DNA of 11,453 bases, taken from contig JANOIR010000167.1 in the NCBI GenBank assembly GCA_031407765.1, forward strand, positions 1-11,453, in the 5' to 3' direction. Positions 1 through 8,233 of this stretch are shown here, piece after piece. The position numbers were made by a program, and so were the translations under genes. The notes beneath the pieces are model-generated. The model was given only the letters and a program-made list of their open reading frames with translations. It had not been told where the DNA came from and did no database searches. The DNA is from JBDSLU01 sp031407765 (lineage in GTDB: Bacteria; Acidobacteriota; Vicinamibacteria; Vicinamibacterales; Vicinamibacteraceae). Each line of letters opens with the position of its first letter. Position 1 is the stretch's first letter.

Positions 1-921
1 TACCTCGACCAGGGATTGGCCACTCGCCTGCAGCAGCAAGGCGAGCCCGGCGTCGAGCCCTTCGTGAAGGTCTTCCAGACGATTTTCCCGGAGGGCGCCG
101 GCTACGAGCACGACAAGCTCGAGCTGCGCAGCGAGCTGTCCGAGGAGCAGAAGCGGAACGAGCCGCAGAACGCCGACTCGCACCTGGCGTTCATCGGCGC
201 CGGACTGCGCAATTGCGTCACCTACCGGCACCGGCCGGGCGAGCCGGTCTATTTCGTCGATCTCGACGGCGTCAACGAGGGCCAGGCACGGCAACGCCAA
301 ACGACCATCGTCGGCTTCAGCGAGGAAGAAGAAGTCGTCCGCGAGCGGCTGGTCATCCCCGTGTCGGCGCATCCAATCGACTCGGTCAACCTGAAGGACC
401 CCAGGCTCGGGCTCTACGAGCAGATCGAGGCCCTGACGACCAAGTACGACGTTCCCAAGGGGCGGGTGCGGATCGAGCTCGCGAAAGGCGAGCGCCACGC
501 CGGCCTGACCGTCAACGAATACGAAACGCTGTTGATGCGCCACGACCTCGCCGAGGTCCTGCGCGAGCCGCTGCGCTTCATGCGCGAGAAGGCGTCGCAC
601 CTGCTGGCCCGGCCGCGCGCCATCCCGAACCGCAGCCTGGACTACGCCAAGTACGACATGGTCCAGGTCTTCAACCAGCTGTTCGACCATTTCCGCATGA
701 ACGAGTCGGTGGTCGAGCGCCTGGCGGCCCGCGTGCTCGCGTTTCCGGCGTCACGTTTCCTGCGGATGAAGCGCTCGGTCAGCCTCCTCGTCTCCGACCG
801 CGAGACCGAAGGCAAGGGCCGCCCGATCCAGGGCACGTATCAGAGCCCGATTCTGGTGCAGTGGGCGAAGTCGACGACCAAGCAGCGCGAGGTCGACGTC
901 GTCCTGACGCGCTTCCGGTAG
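1..921 (+). CDS. Hypothetical protein, C-terminal part (5' end outside window)
   Basis: The frame is open from base 1 to the TAG at 919-921, so this is the last 306 residues of a longer protein. The TTG at position 16 could start translation, but nothing upstream closes the frame and I do not treat it as the start. I do not recognise the family. The sequence has no signal peptide, membrane segment or cysteine-rich site. It begins with mixed polar sequence, has a beta-rich stretch around VYFVDLDGV, an acidic run (EEEEVV) near residue 107, and a helical C-terminal half (LDYAKYDMVQVFNQLFDHFR) rich in charged residues. Ordinary codon use and the balanced soluble composition make it a credible gene. 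It converges on the minus-strand operon with 56 nt between stop codons and no clear terminator hairpin in that gap. Function unknown. Confidence 0.75.
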   Translation, partial: YLDQGLATRLQQQGEPGVEPFVKVFQTIFPEGAGYEHDKLELRSELSEEQKRNEPQNADSHLAFIGAGLRNCVTYRHRPGEPVYFVDLDGVNEGQARQRQTTIVGFSEEEEVVRERLVIPVSAHPIDSVNLKDPRLGLYEQIEALTTKYDVPKGRVRIELAKGERHAGLTVNEYETLLMRHDLAEVLREPLRFMREKASHLLARPRAIPNRSLDYAKYDMVQVFNQLFDHFRMNESVVERLAARVLAFPASRFLRMKRSVSLLVSDRETEGKGRPIQGTYQSPILVQWAKSTTKQREVDVVLTRFR

Positions 922-941
922 CGTCGTGCTGACGCGCTTCC
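897..941 (+). repeat. Imperfect 25-bp-period tandem duplication at the gene 3' end
   Basis: Positions 897-916 (CGTCGTCCTGACGCGCTTCC) recur at 922-941 with one mismatch in 20. The first copy encodes the last residues of the upstream gene and the second lies just past its TAG. The period of 25 is not a multiple of three, so the second copy is out of frame. It looks like a small local duplication that shortened or changed the original C-terminus. Confidence 0.7.
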
Positions 942-977
942 CGTCGTCCGGGACTGCCAGCCCAGGCCAAGGCGCGA

Positions 978-2456
978 TCAGCGCGGGGTGTCCGGGCGCG
1001 GGCCATCTGCTCGCCCGCCGGCGGCCCGCAAGCCTCCGGCCTGGGAACTTTCCCCCTCGGCATCGTCGCCCACCACGACCTCCAGCTTCGGCGCCGCCGT
1101 CTTGAGCCGCGCGACGCCCTCCGGCGTGACCGCCGTCTGCCACAGGTAGACGCGGCGCAGGCGCGGCAGGGCGGCCAGCGCTGTGATGCCGGCGTCGGTG
1201 ATGCCGGTGCCGTAGAGATTCAGCGCTTCGAGCTGACCCAACGGGCCCAGCGCGCGCAGGCCGCTGTCGGTCGCGGCGGTGCGGCTGACGTCGAGCCGGG
1301 TCAGGTTGGCCATCCGAGCGATGGCGGGGAAGGCGGCGTCGGTGATCCCGCTGTCGGCGAGCGTCAGCCACACCACATGCGGCGCGAGCGGCGCCAGGCT
1401 GGCGACGCGCGCATCGTCGCCGGCGGTGTCGCGACCGGTGAGGCGCACCTGCAGGAACGGCGAGCCGTCCGCGAGCGGCCGGACGTCGACGGCGCGCGCG
1501 CGAACCGCCTCGAGCCGCGCCGGATCGGGCGGGGGCAGGGTCACCGGCGGAAGAGTCGGACCGCCGCGCGAGATCGGACCAAGCCGCGCTTCGATCACCG
1601 GCAGGATCTCCGGGGGGATCTCGACGTCGGCCAGCGGCTGCTCGAACGACGCGCCGCTATCGACCCACCAGCGGAGGAGCCCGGCATCCGCAGCCGGGAG
1701 GGCCCGCTGTCCACGTGGCGGCATCGCGTCGGGATGCTCGGCGGGCAGCCACACCCGCCGCACCAGCTCGCTGCCGAGCGCGCGTCCAGGCGTCACGACC
1801 GGACCGTGATCGCCGCCCTTCAGGATTGCCTCGGGCGTGTCGAGCACGAGCCCACCGCGGGCGGCTCCGGGCGCGTGGCAGGTGACGCAGTGGCGCTGCA
1901 GCACCGGCCGGACGAGCGCGGGATAGACCGGTGCCTTCTCGATCGGGCCGAGGACCGCCACGCTGCCGGTGACCGGCGAGAGCCGCGCCAGCAGGTCGCG
2001 GAATGGCGCGGGGGCGAACTCCGTCAGGTAGCCCTCGCCGTGCGTCATCGTCGCGCCGAGGTGGCCAGCAGCGGTCAGCGCGGCCAGCGTCAGGACGAGC
2101 GCCACGCGCACGATCGCGTTGCCGGCCCCGGTCCGCTGCCGGCGCCACGCCGCGAGCGCGGTGATCGCCGCGCCGATGGCGACGACGATCCCGAGTTGGA
2201 GGTGTCGCTCGAACGTCGGTCCGCCGTAGCCACCCGACGTGCCGAGCAGATAGCCTGCGCTCGCGGCGATCGCCGCGGCCATCGCGGCGACGACCAGCAG
2301 CGGGAAGCGGGCGGCCAGCCAGGGCGGCCCGGTACGGCGTCGCAGCGCGAGCAGCTCGAGGCCGCCCGCCAGCAGCAGGAACGCGATCGGAAAGTGAACG
2401 AGCAGCGGGTGGAAGCGGCCGACGAAGGCGGCCAACTGCGTGCCCAGTTCGCTCAC
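978..2456 (-). CDS. DUF2231-like membrane protein with cytochrome c motif and leucine-rich repeats
   Basis: The 492-residue protein has three parts. Residues 1-135 hold about four membrane segments (near 17-37, 50-72, 85-104 and 116-134) and the phrase FHPLLVHFPIAF, typical of the DUF2231 membrane family. Residues about 175-270 form a planctomycete-type cytochrome c domain with one haem c site, CVTCH at 190-194, and a downstream MPPRG at 245-249 whose Met is the candidate axial ligand. Residues about 350-465 are leucine-rich repeats of the type LTRLDVS / LEALNLYGTGITDAG. The chosen start is GTG at 2456, because it gives a complete DUF2231 N-terminus and overlaps the DUF1501 stop by 4 nt (GTGA, 2453-2456), implying translational coupling. 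The frame is open for about 3 kb further upstream, but only as a shadow. It probably anchors a haem-bearing envelope complex with the two upstream gene products; the electron partner and ligand are unknown. Confidence 0.88.
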   Translation of the reverse strand: MSELGTQLAAFVGRFHPLLVHFPIAFLLLAGGLELLALRRRTGPPWLAARFPLLVVAAMAAAIAASAGYLLGTSGGYGGPTFERHLQLGIVVAIGAAITALAAWRRQRTGAGNAIVRVALVLTLAALTAAGHLGATMTHGEGYLTEFAPAPFRDLLARLSPVTGSVAVLGPIEKAPVYPALVRPVLQRHCVTCHAPGAARGGLVLDTPEAILKGGDHGPVVTPGRALGSELVRRVWLPAEHPDAMPPRGQRALPAADAGLLRWWVDSGASFEQPLADVEIPPEILPVIEARLGPISRGGPTLPPVTLPPPDPARLEAVRARAVDVRPLADGSPFLQVRLTGRDTAGDDARVASLAPLAPHVVWLTLADSGITDAAFPAIARMANLTRLDVSRTAATDSGLRALGPLGQLEALNLYGTGITDAGITALAALPRLRRVYLWQTAVTPEGVARLKTAAPKLEVVVGDDAEGESSQAGGLRAAGGRADGPRPDTPR

Positions 2457-3916
2457 GCGAGCAGATCTTTCACCACGTGGCCGTGCACGTCCGTCAGCCG
2501 GTAGCGCCGGCCCTGGTGCTTGAAGAGCAGGCGCTCGTGATCGACGCCGAGCAGGTGCAGCAGCGTCGCCTGGAAGTCGTGGACGTGCACGGGATCGCGG
2601 ACGACGTTGTAGCCGAGCTCGTCGGTCTCGCCGTGCGTGTAGCCGCGTTTCACGCCGCCGCCGGCCATCCAGACCGAGAAGCAGCGCGGGTGGTGATCGC
2701 GCCCGTAGTTGTCCTTTTCGAGCTTGCCCTGTGAGTAGTTGGTGCGGCCGAACTCGCCGCCCCAGATGACCAGCGTGTCCTCGAGCAGGCCGCGCCGCTC
2801 GAGATCGACGACCAGGGCCGCCGACGCCTGGTCGACCGAGCGGGTCATCGTGCGGATGTCCTTGGGCAGGTCGCCGTGCTGGTCCCAGCCCTGGTGATAG
2901 AGCTGGATGAACCGGACGTTGCGTTCGGCGAGGCGCCGCGCCAGGAGGCAGTTGGCGGCGTAGGTCCCCGGCTTGCGGGCGTCCTCGCCATAGAGCTCGA
3001 AGACCGAGTCGGGCTCGGTCTTCAGATCCATGGCGTCGGGCACCGCCGTCTGCATCCGGTAGGCCATCTCGTACTGGGCGATGCGGGCGTCGATCTCCGG
3101 ATCCATGACCCGCGCGTGCTGGCGCTGCTCCATCGTGCGCAACGTATCGAGCATCCGCCGCCGGCTGGTCCTGTCGATGCCCTGCGGATCGTTCAGGAAC
3201 AGCACCGGGTCCTTGCCGCCGCGGAACTGCACGCCCTGATGCTGCGACGGCAGGAAGCCGCTGCCCCACAGCCACGAGTAGAGCGGCTGGTCGCCTTCGC
3301 GGGCGCGCGAGAGCAGGACGATGAAGCCGGGCAGGTTGGCGTTCTCCGAGCCGAGCCCGTAGGACAGCCAGGCGCCGATCGACGGGCGGCCGGCCTGCTG
3401 CGAGCCGGTCTGGACGAACGTCACCGCCGGATCGTGGTTGATCGCGTCGGTGTGCATCGAGCGGACGATGCACAGCTTGTCGACGATCCGGGCGGTGTGG
3501 GGCAGCAGCTCGCTGACCCAGGTCCCGCTGCGGCCGTGCCGCGCGAACTCGAACTGCGAGCCGGCCATCGGGAACGACTTCTGATGCGCGGTCATGCCGG
3601 TGAGCCGCTGGCCCTTGCGGATCGACTCCGGCAGCTCCTCGCCGTTCATCGTGCGGAGGCGCGGCTTGTAGTCGAACAGCTCGAGCTGCGAGGGTCCGCC
3701 GCTCTGGAACAGGTAGATGACGCGCTTGACACGCGGGACCAGGTGCGGCGAGGCGAGCAGCGGTCCGCCTGCGGCAGCGACGTCCGAGCCGGTCGCCGCG
3801 TTCAGCATCGCCGGATCGAGCAGCGCGGCCAGCGCCGTCGAGCCGATCCCGAGGCTCGCCGACGACAGAAAGTGGCGCCGCGTGCCGTTGAACTTGAGAT
3901 CGTTCAGTCCATCCAT
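2453..3916 (-). CDS. DUF1501 domain protein, Tat-exported
   Basis: This 487-residue protein has the normal length and motif order of DUF1501, a branch of the alkaline phosphatase/sulfatase fold. The N-terminus carries a twin-arginine signal (TRRHFLSSASLG, residues 12-23), so it should be exported folded. Family motifs are SGGPSQLELFDYKP (72-85), HTDAINHDPA (155-164), GWDQHGD (343-349), GGEFGRT (386-392), GRDHHP (405-410) and HDFQATLLHLLGVDH (446-460). Their Asp, His and Glu residues are the likely metal ligands. I chose ATG 3916 because AGGA (3923-3926) sits 6 nt upstream; an in-frame GTG at 3931 would add five residues. It lies 87 nt after the DUF1553 gene across a structured spacer and overlaps the cytochrome/LRR gene by 4 nt. 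DUF1501 genes regularly accompany DUF1549/DUF1553 genes in these phyla. The substrate is unknown; I infer hydrolysis of a phosphate or sulfate ester only from the fold. Confidence 0.93.
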   Translation of the reverse strand: MDGLNDLKFNGTRRHFLSSASLGIGSTALAALLDPAMLNAATGSDVAAAGGPLLASPHLVPRVKRVIYLFQSGGPSQLELFDYKPRLRTMNGEELPESIRKGQRLTGMTAHQKSFPMAGSQFEFARHGRSGTWVSELLPHTARIVDKLCIVRSMHTDAINHDPAVTFVQTGSQQAGRPSIGAWLSYGLGSENANLPGFIVLLSRAREGDQPLYSWLWGSGFLPSQHQGVQFRGGKDPVLFLNDPQGIDRTSRRRMLDTLRTMEQRQHARVMDPEIDARIAQYEMAYRMQTAVPDAMDLKTEPDSVFELYGEDARKPGTYAANCLLARRLAERNVRFIQLYHQGWDQHGDLPKDIRTMTRSVDQASAALVVDLERRGLLEDTLVIWGGEFGRTNYSQGKLEKDNYGRDHHPRCFSVWMAGGGVKRGYTHGETDELGYNVVRDPVHVHDFQATLLHLLGVDHERLLFKHQGRRYRLTDVHGHVVKDLLA

Positions 3917-3931
3917 CGCAATTCCTGCCAC

Positions 3932-3991
3932 GTCTCCGGGAGAGCGCTCCGGGAGCGTCCCGGACAGCGTCCCGGACGCCGTCCCGGAGAC
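3932..3991 (-). repeat. Five-unit CCGG repeat with flanking inverted repeat between DUF1553 and DUF1501 genes
   Basis: Five CCGG-centred units occur at spacings of 13, 11, 12 and 12 nt (CCGG at 3936, 3949, 3960, 3972 and 3984). Two read CTCCGGGAG and three read GTCCCGGA. The outer arms GTCTCCGGGA (3932-3941) and TCCCGGAGAC (3982-3991) are a perfect 10-bp inverted repeat. Several inner units can fold alone, for example GCGTC-CGG-GACGC in the transcript sense. The transcript should be strongly structured here. There is no T-run, so it is not a classic intrinsic terminator; an mRNA stabiliser, attenuator or processing site is possible. Confidence 0.7.
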
Positions 3992-4003
3992 TAGGGGGAT
4001 CCC

Positions 4004-7000
4004 TTAGCGTTTCATGACGGCGTCGTCGAGGTTCATCACCGTGGATGCCACGACAGTGGCGGCGGCGAGCTCGGCCGGATCGAGGCCCGGCGGCGGCTTC
4101 GACGCGCCGACGGCCAGCAGCCGCACCGCCGCCGCGCGCTGCCGCCGGAAGCCGGCCAGCTCGTCGCGGTAGAGCGATTCCAGGGCGACGCGCTCGTCGT
4201 CGGCCGGCATCCGGCCGGTGAGCGCCCGGAACCCCAGCGCGATCCGCGGCCCGACGTCGGCCCCGGCTTCGCGGATCATGCGGGTGCCGAGCGCCCGCGC
4301 CGCTTCGACGAACTGCGGATCGTTGAGCAGCACGAGCGCCTGCAGCGGCGTGCTGGTGCGTTGCCGGCTGACCGTGCAGAAAAGCCGCTCGGCCGCGTCG
4401 AAGCTGATCGCGGACGGCGGCGGCGACGAGCGCTTCCAGATCGTGTAGAGGCTGCGCCGGTAGAGATCGTCGCCGTTGCCCGGCACATAGCTCGTCGCGT
4501 TGCGCGTCGCCAGCGCCTCCCACAGGCCAGCCGGCTGATACGGGTAGACGCTCGGCCCGCCGACCTTGCGCACCAGCAGACCACCGGCGGCGAGGGCGGC
4601 GTCGCGCACCTGCTCCGCGGACAGGCGATGCGACGGCCCGCGCGACAGCCACTCGTTGACCGGATCGCGCTCGCGCGCCGCGGCGTCGGCAAGGGACGAC
4701 TGCCGGTACGTCGCCGACAGCACGATGCGCTTCTGCAGCGCCTTCAGATCCCACCCCGAGGCGACGAAATGCGTCGCCAGCCAGTCGAGGAGCGCCGGAT
4801 GCGTCGGCAGCCGGCCCTGGCTGCCGAAGTCGGCCGGTGTCGCGACCAGGCCGCGGCCGAACAGCTGCGCCCAGTAGCGGTTGACGGCCACCCGCGCGGT
4901 CAGCGGATGCTCCGGCGCCGTCAGCCAGCGGGCCAGGCCGAGCCGGTTGGCGGGGAAGCCCTTCGGAAAGGCGCCGACCGCGGCCGGCGTGCCGGCCTGG
5001 ACCGGCTCCGTCGGTGCGTCGTAGGCGCCGCGCGCGAGCACGAAGGTCTGCCGCGGCTCGGCGCGGTCGCGCATGGCCATCACCTCGACGCGCGACGTCA
5101 GGAGATCGTTCTCCTGGCCGATGGCGGTTTTCAGCGCGGCCCGCGTCGCCGCCGCGGCCGGATCCACGCGCAGCAGGTAGTGCTCGCGCAGCGCTGCCTG
5201 CTGTTCGGCGGCTCGCGCCGCCACCGGCGTCTGCACGATCGCGCCGAGCGGGTCCTCGGCACCGGCCAGTGCCTGCACCTCGAGGCGCGAGAGCTGCCGA
5301 TCGAATACGCGCAGCTCGTCGACGCTCACCATGTCGAGCCGCTCGTCGCCGCGGCGCCCGATCCGCAACGGCGGCGCGTCGCCCCAGTTCTTCTTCTTGC
5401 CGTCGTGGACGATGCTGCGGCGCAGGTGATCGATGATCACGCGCGACGGCGGGCGCACGCCGTCGACGAACAGGCCGATGCCGGCGGCGCGGCTCGAGCC
5501 GTCGTAGGTCAGGGTCACGTGCTGCCACGTGCCCGGCTTCATCACCGCCGCGGCCGTCTCGATCTCGATCGAGTTGTCAGGCGCGACGTGGTGCAGCCCC
5601 GCGCCGAGCGTCCCGTCGGCGCGCAGCACCACCTCGTAGCCGCGAAGGCCGTTCATCACGCCGCCGTTGCGCACGATCAGCGGCCCGGCCGTGCCCGGCT
5701 TGTCGACGCGCACCCAGAGGCCGACGGAGAACGGCTCGTTGCGTTCGAAGAACGCCACAGTCTTCCCGGCCTCGAGGAAGCTGTCGCCGGCAATCTGCTG
5801 AGCGAGGCCGATCTTGCCGGGCACCGTCTTGGTCGGCCGGTCGATGTCGCCGGCACGCCCGCGCTCCTTCGCGTCGATGAGGTTGGCGAACGTGAGCACC
5901 GGCTTGATCGGCTTCTTGACCACCGGCGCCACCGGTCGCGGCTTTTTCGGATCGATCTTCGGCGGCTCGATTACCGGCCGCGGCGTCTCGAACGGGAAGT
6001 GCGCAATGAGGCCGGGAGGTTGCGCCACGGCGGCCCGCGCTGCCTCGGCGGCGGACGACAGCCATCGCGCGAAGCCGGCATCGTAGCGGGCGGCTCCCGG
6101 TTCGAGCTCGGCCTCGAGCTCGCCGATACGGGCGGCGAGCGCCGCGAGGGTGGCGTCGACCTCGGGCGTCGTCGTGATCACCGTAGGGCTCGGCACGCCC
6201 GAGTACGGGATCTGGCCGACTTCATTGACGTTGTTGAAGAACGCGTAGAGGCGGAAGAATTCCTTCTGCGTGACGGGGTCGTACTTGTGGTCATGGCAGC
6301 GCGCGCACTCGACGCTGAGCCCGAGAAAGGCGCGGCCAAGCGTGTTCACGCGATCGACCACGTACTCGGTGCGGTACTCCTCGCCGACGATGCCGCCTTC
6401 CTGGCTCTGCATGTGGTTGCGGTTGAAGCCGGTCGCGACCCGTTGCTCCTGCGTCGGCTGCGGCAGGAGATCGCCGGCGAGCTGCCAGGTGATGAACTGG
6501 TCGACGCGCAGGTTGCGGTTGAAGGCGGCGATCACCCAGTCGCGCCACGGCCACATCTCGCGCATGCCGTCGTCCTGGTAGCCGTGCGAGTCGGCGTAGC
6601 GCGCCACGTCCAGCCAGTCGGCGGCCATCCGCTCGCCATAGGACGGCGACGCCAGCAGGCGATCGACGACGCGATCGTAGGCGTCGGCCCGCCGATCCGC
6701 GACGAACGCGTCGATCTCGCCGGCGGTCGGGGGCAGGCCGGTCAAGTCGAACGTCACCCGCCGCAGGAAGGTCTCGCGCGAAGCCTCAGGGGATGGCCGC
6801 CAACCCTGGGCCTCGAGGGTGGCCAGCACGAAGCGGTCGATCTCGTTGCGCGCCCAGCCGGTGGTGGCGACCGCCGGCACGGCCGGCACCGTGGGCCGGA
6901 TGAAGGCCCAGTGCGGCTTCCACTCGGCGCCTTGCTCGATCCAGCGGACCAACGTCGCCTTCTCGACCTCGTCGAGCGCGAGGTGCGAGTCGGCCGCCGG

Positions 7001-7354
7001 CATCATCACCTTGGGGTCGGTGCTCGTGATGCGGCGGACCAGCTCGCTCTTCGACGTGCTGCCCGCCACGATCGCCCGGTTGCCGGATGCCAGCTCGCCG
7101 AACGCCGCTTCGCGCACGTCGAGCCGCAAGCCGGCCTTGCGCTGGCGATCGTCCGGACCGTGGCACTTGAAGCAGCGGTCCGACAGCAGCGGCTTGACGT
7201 GGAAGTTGAAGTCGACCCGGTCGGGCACGCCTGCGATCCGCGGCGCCGCCGTTCGGCCGCAGGAGGTCGTTCCGGCGACGATCGCGAGCAGCAGCGCGGC
7301 GCCACCCAGGAGGGCAGCGGTCCGCCACGGTGATCTCGACACAGTACCGGGCAT
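4004..7354 (-). CDS. PSCyt1-DUF1549-LamG-DUF1553 (PSD1) protein
   Basis: The 1116-residue protein is a standard large member of the planctomycete-type DUF1549/DUF1553 group. After a hydrophobic export signal (about 13-31, followed by TTSC, a weak lipobox) come a cytochrome c domain with CFKCH at 61-65 and a Met-rich KVMMPAAD near 115; DUF1549 (about 165-375) with the family phrase CARCHDHKYDP at 350-360, which is a second CxxCH; a Pro/Lys-rich linker (about 455-485); a LamG-like concanavalin-type domain (about 540-700, FSVGLWVRV through VSVDELRVFDRQLS); and DUF1553 (about 800-1058) with FDAAERLFCTVSRQRTSTPLQALVLLNDPQF-type signature residues near 985-1015. ATG 7354 is preferred because it leaves a short basic n-region before the signal; GTG 7405 would add 17 residues. 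Neither start has a good ribosome binding site. The LamG domain suggests binding of a glycan or other surface polymer. The reaction is unknown. Confidence 0.93.
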   Translation of the reverse strand: MPGTVSRSPWRTAALLGGAALLLAIVAGTTSCGRTAAPRIAGVPDRVDFNFHVKPLLSDRCFKCHGPDDRQRKAGLRLDVREAAFGELASGNRAIVAGSTSKSELVRRITSTDPKVMMPAADSHLALDEVEKATLVRWIEQGAEWKPHWAFIRPTVPAVPAVATTGWARNEIDRFVLATLEAQGWRPSPEASRETFLRRVTFDLTGLPPTAGEIDAFVADRRADAYDRVVDRLLASPSYGERMAADWLDVARYADSHGYQDDGMREMWPWRDWVIAAFNRNLRVDQFITWQLAGDLLPQPTQEQRVATGFNRNHMQSQEGGIVGEEYRTEYVVDRVNTLGRAFLGLSVECARCHDHKYDPVTQKEFFRLYAFFNNVNEVGQIPYSGVPSPTVITTTPEVDATLAALAARIGELEAELEPGAARYDAGFARWLSSAAEAARAAVAQPPGLIAHFPFETPRPVIEPPKIDPKKPRPVAPVVKKPIKPVLTFANLIDAKERGRAGDIDRPTKTVPGKIGLAQQIAGDSFLEAGKTVAFFERNEPFSVGLWVRVDKPGTAGPLIVRNGGVMNGLRGYEVVLRADGTLGAGLHHVAPDNSIEIETAAAVMKPGTWQHVTLTYDGSSRAAGIGLFVDGVRPPSRVIIDHLRRSIVHDGKKKNWGDAPPLRIGRRGDERLDMVSVDELRVFDRQLSRLEVQALAGAEDPLGAIVQTPVAARAAEQQAALREHYLLRVDPAAAATRAALKTAIGQENDLLTSRVEVMAMRDRAEPRQTFVLARGAYDAPTEPVQAGTPAAVGAFPKGFPANRLGLARWLTAPEHPLTARVAVNRYWAQLFGRGLVATPADFGSQGRLPTHPALLDWLATHFVASGWDLKALQKRIVLSATYRQSSLADAAARERDPVNEWLSRGPSHRLSAEQVRDAALAAGGLLVRKVGGPSVYPYQPAGLWEALATRNATSYVPGNGDDLYRRSLYTIWKRSSPPPSAISFDAAERLFCTVSRQRTSTPLQALVLLNDPQFVEAARALGTRMIREAGADVGPRIALGFRALTGRMPADDERVALESLYRDELAGFRRQRAAAVRLLAVGASKPPPGLDPAELAAATVVASTVMNLDDAVMKR

Positions 7355-7462
7355 TATGCGCCGGGAGCGGCCCGCGCCAGCCCGCGATCCGTTTTGCTCG
7401 GCCACGCAACTTGAGGTCGGCGCCAGCTCGACGATCGTGCGCCTGAGCCGTGCGCCGGCCGC

Positions 7463-8230
7463 CTAGCTGGGGCGTCGCCCGATGACGGAGTGGTCCATTT
7501 CGTCGGCGCAGCGGCGCACATCGACGAAGCCCCGCTCAGCGAACCACGCGCGGACCTCGTCGTACTCGTAGCGCTCGTTGACCCAAGGCGAGACGGCGTC
7601 GAAGTACTCGAGCAGGCGCCCGTCGTCGGCCTGCGGCGTCAACGCGTCACGTTTGGCGGCGAAGGGCAGGTCGCGGCAACGCCGCCGCCAGGCTTCGAAC
7701 CACAGGAACCACTTGTAGTCGTCGAGGTGGTCGGGGCGCGGCTGGCCGTAGACCATGACGAACAGGCGGCCTCCGGGCGCGACTCGATCGGCGAGGTGGT
7801 CGAAGGCTGCGCGCGTCTCGCCGGTGTGATGCAGGACGCCGTAGCTGAACACCAGGTCGAACGACGCGGTCAGGGGCAAGGGACGCCGCAGGTCGGCGGC
7901 GACGGCGCCGTCGAACCGCGGGAAGGCCGCGCAGCCGTCACGCGCCTGACGCAAGGCGGGCCGGGAGAGGTCGACCGCCGTCACGCGCGCGCCGAGCGCG
8001 CAGAGGCCGAACGTGTAGCGGCCCGGCCCGCATCCCGCATCGAGGACGCGCTTGCCGCGGAACCAGCCCCGGTCGAGGCCGGTGAGGCCGCAGACGATGT
8101 CCGGCAGCGCCTCGCGAAAGCCGGGATCGGCGAGCGAGGCACTCCCCTTGGGCAAGTGCGACCATTGGTAGTCGAAGCTGGCGCGCGTCTGCGCCACGCG
8201 ATCGGCCAGCGGAGCGGTCTCGGCGTCCAC
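7463..8230 (-). CDS. Class I SAM-dependent methyltransferase
   Basis: The 255-residue protein has the full Rossmann methyltransferase pattern: motif I VLDAGCGPG (62-70), the acidic end of strand 2 in VTAVDLS (83-89), motif IV FDLVFSYGVLHH (124-135) and APGGRLFVMVYG (151-162). An N-terminal SFDYQW (18-23) and the GVLHH phrase place it among UbiE/Methyltransf_11-type enzymes, whose substrates range from small molecules to glycans and peptides. The start is GTG 8230, three nucleotides after the stop of the upstream peptide gene. With no strong ribosome binding site, it is probably translated by re-initiation from that gene. Such tight coupling suggests the methyltransferase acts on, or with, the peptide. 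That is inference; a housekeeping or lipid/glycan substrate cannot be excluded. The following DUF1553 gene begins 108 nt after its stop on the same strand. Confidence 0.92.
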   Translation of the reverse strand: MDAETAPLADRVAQTRASFDYQWSHLPKGSASLADPGFREALPDIVCGLTGLDRGWFRGKRVLDAGCGPGRYTFGLCALGARVTAVDLSRPALRQARDGCAAFPRFDGAVAADLRRPLPLTASFDLVFSYGVLHHTGETRAAFDHLADRVAPGGRLFVMVYGQPRPDHLDDYKWFLWFEAWRRRCRDLPFAAKRDALTPQADDGRLLEYFDAVSPWVNERYEYDEVRAWFAERGFVDVRRCADEMDHSVIGRRPS

Positions 8231-8233
8231 CGT

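Noticed and set aside
922..977. Possible bidirectional terminator between the convergent genes
   Set aside because: Only a 4-bp stem (CCCG/CGGG, 940-952) and no T-run are seen, too weak to call.
2457..5528. Same-strand frame open for over 1000 codons upstream of the DUF2231/cytochrome gene
   Set aside because: It lies in another frame of the DUF1501 and DUF1553 genes, is Arg/Ala/Pro-rich and has no domains. It is a G+C-bias shadow; the real gene begins at GTG 2456.
4361..7333. Plus-strand open frame of 990 codons antisense to the DUF1553 gene
   Set aside because: Arg/His/Val-rich composition with no motif, fully antisense to a gene with clear family motifs.
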